A stretch of DNA of 10,228 nucleotides, from positions 1 through 10,228 of the forward strand of contig UQEM01000092.1 in NCBI GenBank assembly GCA_900540005.1, written 5' to 3'. Source of the stretch: an uncultured Ruminococcus sp. (lineage in GTDB: Bacteria > Bacillota > Clostridia > Oscillospirales > Ruminococcaceae). This document shows positions 6,568 to 10,228 of the stretch, piece by piece (positions within the stretch are counted from its first letter, which is position 1; every line of letters begins with the position of its first letter). A program made the position numbers and the translations under genes. Below the pieces are notes generated by a model. The model was given only the letters and a program-made list of their open reading frames with translations, searched no databases and was not told the origin of the DNA.

Positions 6568-6621
6568 GCAGGAGATACCTTCTCCTGCACCGACCAAGTG
6601 TAACAACGGGACAAGCCCGTT
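6568..6621 (+). promoter_or_regulatory. Structured 5' leader of typA
   Basis: Two perfect hairpins lie in the leader. The first has 8-bp arms GCAGGAGA/TCTCCTGC (6568-6575, 6581-6588) with a 5-base loop. The second has 6-bp arms AACGGG/CCCGTT (6605-6610, 6616-6621) with loop ACAAG. Neither is followed by a T run, so they are not terminators. The second ends 13 bases before the AGGAGAG ribosome site. I recognise no known riboswitch class. Confidence 0.5.
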
Positions 6622-6647
6622 CAGCCAAATATACAGGAGAGATATTT

Positions 6648-8477
6648 ATGATTAGAGAAGATTTAAGAAACATCGCCATTATCGCGCACGTTGACCACGG
6701 TAAGACTACCCTCGTTGACGAAATGCTCAAACAGGGCGGCGTTTTCCGCGAGAATCAGGCTGTTGCCGAGCGAGTTATGGACTCCGGCGACATCGAGCGC
6801 GAGCGCGGTATCACTATCCTCGCAAAGAACACCTCTGTAATGTACAACGGTACAAAGATCAACATCATCGACACTCCCGGACACGCTGACTTCGGCGGCG
6901 AAGTAGAGCGAGTTCTCGAAATGGTTGACGGAGTTCTGCTCCTCGTTGACGCTGCTGAAGGCCCTATGCCCCAGACAAGATTCGTTCTTTCAAAGGCTCT
7001 TGAAATGGGTCACAAGATCATCGTTGTCGTAAACAAGATAGACCGTCCCGATGCTCGTCTTGACGAGATAGGCGATGAAGTCCTCGAACTCCTCCTCGAC
7101 CTCGACGCAAGCGAAGAACAGCTTGAGTCCCCTATCCTTTTCTGCTCAGGCAGAAGCGGTACTGCATCGCTCAGCCAGTACGAGGCAGGCACAGACCTCA
7201 AGCCCCTTTTCGACACTATCATCAACTACATTGACCCTCCGCGCGGTGAGGAGAACGACCCGCTCCAGATGCTCATTTCCTCTATCGACTACAACGAGTA
7301 TGTCGGACGTATCGGCGTAGGAAGAATTGTCCGCGGAAGTATCAAGGTAAATCAGCCTGTCACTATCTGCGACTACACAGGCACAAGAAAGAACTACAAC
7401 TCAAAAATCGTTTCACTTCTCCAGATACAGGGACTCCAGCGTGTTCCCGTTCAGGAGGCTACTGTCGGCGATATCGTGTGGATCTCGGGCATTGAGAACA
7501 TAACTATCGGCGACACGGTATGTGCTACCGACACTCCCGAACCGCTCCCCTTTGTCAAGATAAGCGAGCCTACCGTTGAGATGACTTTTGCCGTAAACGA
7601 CAGCCCATTTGCCGGCAGAGAGGGCAAATTCGTTACTTCACGTCAGCTCCGCGAGAGACTTTTCCGCGAACTTCTCAAAGACGTTTCGCTCCGTGTGACC
7701 GAAACCGACAGCACAGATGCTTTCCGCGTTGCAGGACGCGGCGAAATGCACCTCTCTATCCTTATCGAAAATATGCGCCGCGAGGGCTACGAGCTTTCAG
7801 TTTCAACTCCCCGCGTTCTCTTTAAGAAGGACGAGGCAACAGGCAAGAAGCTTGAACCTATCGAGAGACTTGTTATCGACGTTCCCGAGGACTGCGTTGG
7901 CTCAGTCATGGAAAAGATCGGCGCGCGCAAGGGCGAAATGCTCGATATGCACCCGCAGGGCAGCCGTATGAGGATCGAGTTCCTTATCCCTGCAAGAGGT
8001 CTTTTCGGATACAAGAGCGAATTCCTCACAGATACAAAGGGCGAGGGTATCATGAGCCATGTATTTGACGGCTATCAGCCTTACAAGGGCGATATTGAGC
8101 GCAGAAGCACAGGTTCGCTCGTTTCATTCGAGACAGGCGAGGCTGTTACCTACGGTCTTTACAATGCTCAGGAGCGCGGTCAGCTTTTCATCACAGCAGG
8201 CACTCCCGTTTATGAGGGAATGATCGTGGGAGCTTCTCCGAAGGTCGAGGATCTCGTTGTAAATGTCTGCAAGAAAAAGCACCTCACAAACACCCGTGCA
8301 AGCGGCAGTGACGACGCTCTCCGCCTTGTTCCCCCGAGGATACTCAGCCTTGAGGACTGCCTTGAATTCCTTGCTGACGATGAGCTTCTCGAAGTTACTC
8401 CCGAATCGCTCAGGATCAGAAAGCAGATCCTCAATAACTCCCAGAGAGCTAAGAACAGAGCAAACGGCAAGGCATAA
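6648..8477 (+). CDS. typA: Ribosome-associated translational GTPase TypA/BipA
   Basis: A complete 609-residue cytoplasmic GTPase of the EF-G/LepA superfamily that binds ribosomes and helps ribosome assembly and stress or cold adaptation. The G domain (about 1-195) has G1 AHVDHGKT (13-20), G2 RGITI (53-57), G3 DTPGH (75-79), G4 NKID (129-132) and the CSGRSG G5 region (166-171). A beta-barrel domain (about 205-295), an EF-G III-like domain with [20 protein letters not shown] (363-382), a V-like domain (about 400-480) and the TypA-specific C-terminal domain with [16 protein letters not shown] (541-556) follow. All key residues are intact and the length is typical. AGGAGAG (6635-6641) supports the ATG. 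It stands alone between terminators, next to three tRNAs and rsmE, a translation-themed neighbourhood. Confidence 0.98.
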   Translation: MIREDLRNIAIIAHVDHGKTTLVDEMLKQGGVFRENQAVAERVMDSGDIERERGITILAKNTSVMYNGTKINIIDTPGHADFGGEVERVLEMVDGVLLLVDAAEGPMPQTRFVLSKALEMGHKIIVVVNKIDRPDARLDEIGDEVLELLLDLDASEEQLESPILFCSGRSGTASLSQYEAGTDLKPLFDTIINYIDPPRGEENDPLQMLISSIDYNEYVGRIGVGRIVRGSIKVNQPVTICDYTGTRKNYNSKIVSLLQIQGLQRVPVQEATVGDIVWISGIENITIGDTVCATDTPEPLPFVKISEPTVEMTFAVNDSPFAGREGKFVTSRQLRERLFRELLKDVSLRVTETDSTDAFRVAGRGEMHLSILIENMRREGYELSVSTPRVLFKKDEATGKKLEPIERLVIDVPEDCVGSVMEKIGARKGEMLDMHPQGSRMRIEFLIPARGLFGYKSEFLTDTKGEGIMSHVFDGYQPYKGDIERRSTGSLVSFETGEAVTYGLYNAQERGQLFITAGTPVYEGMIVGASPKVEDLVVNVCKKKHLTNTRASGSDDALRLVPPRILSLEDCLEFLADDELLEVTPESLRIRKQILNNSQRAKNRANGKA

Positions 8478-8517
8478 GTCTTTACCGTTTCCTATTCAGG
8501 GGTATTCCGCAACCGCA

Positions 8518-8554
8518 AAGCTCCCGCAGGACTACTCCTGTGGGAGCTTATTTG
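8518..8554 (+). terminator. Terminator of typA
   Basis: A 14-bp stem (8518-8531 with 8536-8549, one G-U pair, 4-base loop) lies 40 bases after the typA stop codon. The following TTATTT tract is only moderately T-rich, so termination may be incomplete. Confidence 0.8.
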
Positions 8555-8573
8555 CATCAAGCGCACAAAAATC

Positions 8574-8635
8574 TGATACAAAGTCTGTACATTTCTTGAT
8601 TTCGACACAATTCTGACACATTTCTGATATATAAT
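8574..8635 (+). promoter_or_regulatory. Promoter with phased direct repeats upstream of the lipoprotein operon
   Basis: TATAAT at 8630-8635 is a clear -10 and lies 29 bases before the start codon, but no proper -35 stands 16-18 bases upstream. Instead TG(A/T)-type units recur: TGATAC 8574, TGTACA 8586, TGATTT 8597, then CGACAC 8603, TGACAC 8614, TGATAT 8625. Within each trio the period is 11-12 bases, one helical turn. Direct repeats of six bases at an 11-base period replacing the -35 are typical of OmpR/PhoB-family response-regulator sites such as Pho and Wal boxes. The match to such sites is inferred. Confidence 0.5.
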
Positions 8636-8663
8636 GTTTTAAATATACGAAAAGGAGCACACT

Positions 8664-9485
8664 ATGAAAATAACCAAGATCACGGCATTGATTTCCGCAG
8701 CGATGCTCTGCTTTGGTACGGCAGCAGCCTGCAAGGACAAGGACTCCAAGAAGAGCAGTTCTTCTGCAAAGAGCGAATCACAGCCGACACTCAGCGAAAA
8801 CCTCTCCGACACAATTGACCAGTCAGTCAGCGGCGACAATTACGACAAATCGGTCTACTACGACACCGTTATGCAGAGAGTAGACGGCGATGAGGACTCC
8901 TCCGAGCCGTTTGAATTCAGTAAAATCGGCGAACTTGTCGAACCTGACGAGTCTGTCCCCGAGGAGGCTGACCTCGGCTCTTATCACCTCAGCGATGACG
9001 GCGTTAAGCTCTACTACGAGGAGGACGAATTTCCGGACGAGCTTGTTCTGACGCTCAAAGAATATTTTCAGGCATTCTCGCGCTCGGATTACACCGCCTA
9101 CACACAGTGCGTTTACCCGAGTTACATCGAGGAAATGAACAAGTATCTTGAGGAGGACTTCGATCACGACCTCAAGACCTCATTCGCCTCACAGTGCGCA
9201 AGCCTTGCCGACAATGTAAACGGTGACTTTATCGTTACGCGGATCAAGGTCGAACCTGCTCCCCAGTTTGAGGAGGGCAAGGACAATATCGAGTCCTATT
9301 TCAGTATGCTTGACGATTCTTTTAACAAGGACTACTACAGCGAGGTAAAAGCCGAAGCCGACAAGTTCTACGATGCGCTTTTCTATGTCATGGTGCAGGA
9401 CGCTTACGGTGACGAATCGCTCATTATAAGCGAATACGAAATCGTCTTTGCTGAAAAAGACGGAAGATATTATCTCTTCGGTTAA
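8664..9485 (+). CDS. Putative acidic lipoprotein A, unknown function
   Basis: A 273-residue predicted exported protein that I do not recognise as a named family. Residues 1-22 look like a lipoprotein signal (MKITK start, hydrophobic core), with a relaxed lipobox AAAC and Cys23 as the candidate lipid-modified residue; the missing Leu/Val at -3 makes this likely but not certain. A Ser/Lys-rich tether (24-40) and a strongly acidic region (about 73-126) precede a folded-looking C-terminal part (about 127-273). LKEYFQAFSRSDY (131-143), VYPSYIEEM (150-158) and the end EKDGRYYLFG (264-273) align with matching segments in the next gene, suggesting old duplication and perhaps an NTF2-like fold. AAAGGAG sits 6 bases before the ATG. 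It is the first gene of a two-gene operon that follows the typA terminator. Confidence 0.87.
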   Translation: MKITKITALISAAMLCFGTAAACKDKDSKKSSSSAKSESQPTLSENLSDTIDQSVSGDNYDKSVYYDTVMQRVDGDEDSSEPFEFSKIGELVEPDESVPEEADLGSYHLSDDGVKLYYEEDEFPDELVLTLKEYFQAFSRSDYTAYTQCVYPSYIEEMNKYLEEDFDHDLKTSFASQCASLADNVNGDFIVTRIKVEPAPQFEEGKDNIESYFSMLDDSFNKDYYSEVKAEADKFYDALFYVMVQDAYGDESLIISEYEIVFAEKDGRYYLFG

Positions 9486-9497
9486 GGAGGTCTAATC

Positions 9498-10169
9498 ATG
9501 AAGAAATTTTTTGCAGTTACATCAGCGGCAGTCCTTGCGGCTTCGCTCGCTTTCTCTTTCTCCTCTTGTTCTGACAAGAGCGGCAGCAGTTCCACCGAGG
9601 GCAACCTCGCAGGCGGTGAACTTGGCAGCGATGTCAATGTTTCACAGGAGGATCTTCCATACGGCGCGACCATTATGCAGCTTACCCCTGACATTGACGG
9701 AGTTCCGATAATGACAGAGATCGACGACAGATTCCTCTCAACTGAGGAGGGCACAGCGGTCAGCGAATATTTCGGCAGTTTCTCCAAAAAGGACGAGTCC
9801 CTGCTTGAAAGCGCCACCTACCCTGCTGTTCTGGATTTCCGCCTTAAAACCGAGGGAAATATCTCTGAACAGGACTTCATTGAAAAGCAGTACGAGAATA
9901 TAAAGTCATATACCGGCGTAAATTTTGAGTTCACCTATATTATGGTAAACAGCGTTTCGGGTTCGGGCGAGACTGACTTTTCATCTTATGACAATCTTGT
10001 CCGCGATCTTGACGCTGACGCGAATATAACCGACAGGAAATGCATAACAGTCGATTGTATGTATCAGGATCTCGATAACGGCGGAAACTATTCGCTCTCA
10101 AACAGAATAGGAAACGATGTCACCCTTTATATCTACACAATAAACGGCAAACCCTACGTCCTGACCTAA
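9498..10169 (+). CDS. Putative lipoprotein B, diverged paralogue of lipoprotein A
   Basis: A 223-residue predicted lipoprotein with a clear signal (MKKFFAV, Ala-rich core) and lipobox FSSC with Cys24. A short Ser/Gly tether (25-44) follows. The remainder resembles the preceding protein in plan: PYGATIMQLTP (54-64) against YYDTVMQRV there, VSEYFGSFSKKDE (88-100) and ATYPAVLDF (106-114), then INGKPYVLT at the C-terminus against EKDGRYYLFG. Overall similarity is low, so common origin is inferred. Translation is probably coupled: only 12 bases separate the genes, and GGAGG begins directly after the upstream TAA, 7 bases before this ATG. I can assign no molecular function; the pair may act together in the envelope. 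Confidence 0.88.
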   Translation: MKKFFAVTSAAVLAASLAFSFSSCSDKSGSSSTEGNLAGGELGSDVNVSQEDLPYGATIMQLTPDIDGVPIMTEIDDRFLSTEEGTAVSEYFGSFSKKDESLLESATYPAVLDFRLKTEGNISEQDFIEKQYENIKSYTGVNFEFTYIMVNSVSGSGETDFSSYDNLVRDLDADANITDRKCITVDCMYQDLDNGGNYSLSNRIGNDVTLYIYTINGKPYVLT

Positions 10170-10179
10170 TAAGGGGATT

Positions 10180-10202
10180 CTAAAGGGTTGTTAACCCTTT
10201 AG
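10180..10202 (+). terminator. Hairpin after the lipoprotein operon
   Basis: A perfect 10-bp inverted repeat CTAAAGGGTT / AACCCTTTAG with a 3-base loop starts 11 bases after the stop codon. Only CGGTTT follows, so it is a weak terminator by itself and may act with the next hairpin. Confidence 0.55.
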
Positions 10203-10208
10203 CGGTTT

Positions 10209-10227
10209 CCAAAGGCAGAGCCTTTGG
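10209..10227. repeat. Palindrome at the right contig end
   Basis: An 8-bp inverted repeat CCAAAGGC (10209-10216), loop AGA, GCCTTTGG (10220-10227), one base before the sequence ends. It could be a terminator whose T run lies beyond the contig, or one copy of a dispersed palindromic repeat that stopped assembly. Confidence 0.6.
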
Positions 10228-10228
10228 T

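Noticed and set aside
6006..6619. GGACAAGCCC shared by the tRNA-Pro leader (6006-6015) and the typA leader (6609-6618)
   Set aside because: A single shared 10-mer is expected by chance many times in 10 kb, and only the typA copy lies in a good hairpin.

Overview
The window looks like a complete metagenomic or draft-genome contig from a fibre-degrading Ruminococcus-like Firmicute (Oscillospiraceae). The evidence is two neighbouring GH9 cellulases with Thr-rich linkers, one of them ending in a Ruminococcus-type dockerin, plus AAGGAGG-type ribosome binding sites and TTGACA/TATAAT promoters. Species cannot be assigned from sequence alone. Bases 1-46 are not biological: they are an Illumina Nextera adapter with its i7 index, still attached to the contig end.

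Layout. Bases 47-4537 (minus strand) hold two secreted GH9 glycoside hydrolases, each apparently its own transcription unit with a terminator between them. The left one is cut by the contig end just where its dockerin should begin. The right one is complete: signal peptide, GH9, linker, ~100-residue beta-rich module, linker, dockerin. Bases 4591-5838 (minus strand) hold a small acidic membrane-anchored protein of unknown function and rsmE (16S rRNA m3U1498 methyltransferase), each with a near-consensus promoter. A repeat-rich divergent spacer follows. Bases 5959-6463 (plus strand) hold tRNA-Pro(UGG), tRNA-Thr(UGU) and tRNA-Tyr(GUA), driven by two consensus extended -10 promoters and closed by two tandem terminators. 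Bases 6464-8554 hold typA/bipA, a ribosome-associated GTPase, behind a structured leader and before a terminator. Bases 8574-10169 hold a two-gene operon of related but diverged putative lipoproteins, preceded by helically phased direct repeats. The right end of the contig falls in a pair of palindromes.

How the genes fit together: the left third serves extracellular cellulose or beta-glucan breakdown, probably by attachment to a cellulosome. The middle is a translation neighbourhood (rsmE, three tRNAs, typA). The right part is an envelope-protein operon of unknown role. I saw no mobile element, CRISPR array, phage gene or defence system. The least understood items are the lipoprotein pair with its phased repeats, the shared beta-rich module and altered active-site loop of the GH9 pair, and the small acidic membrane protein.
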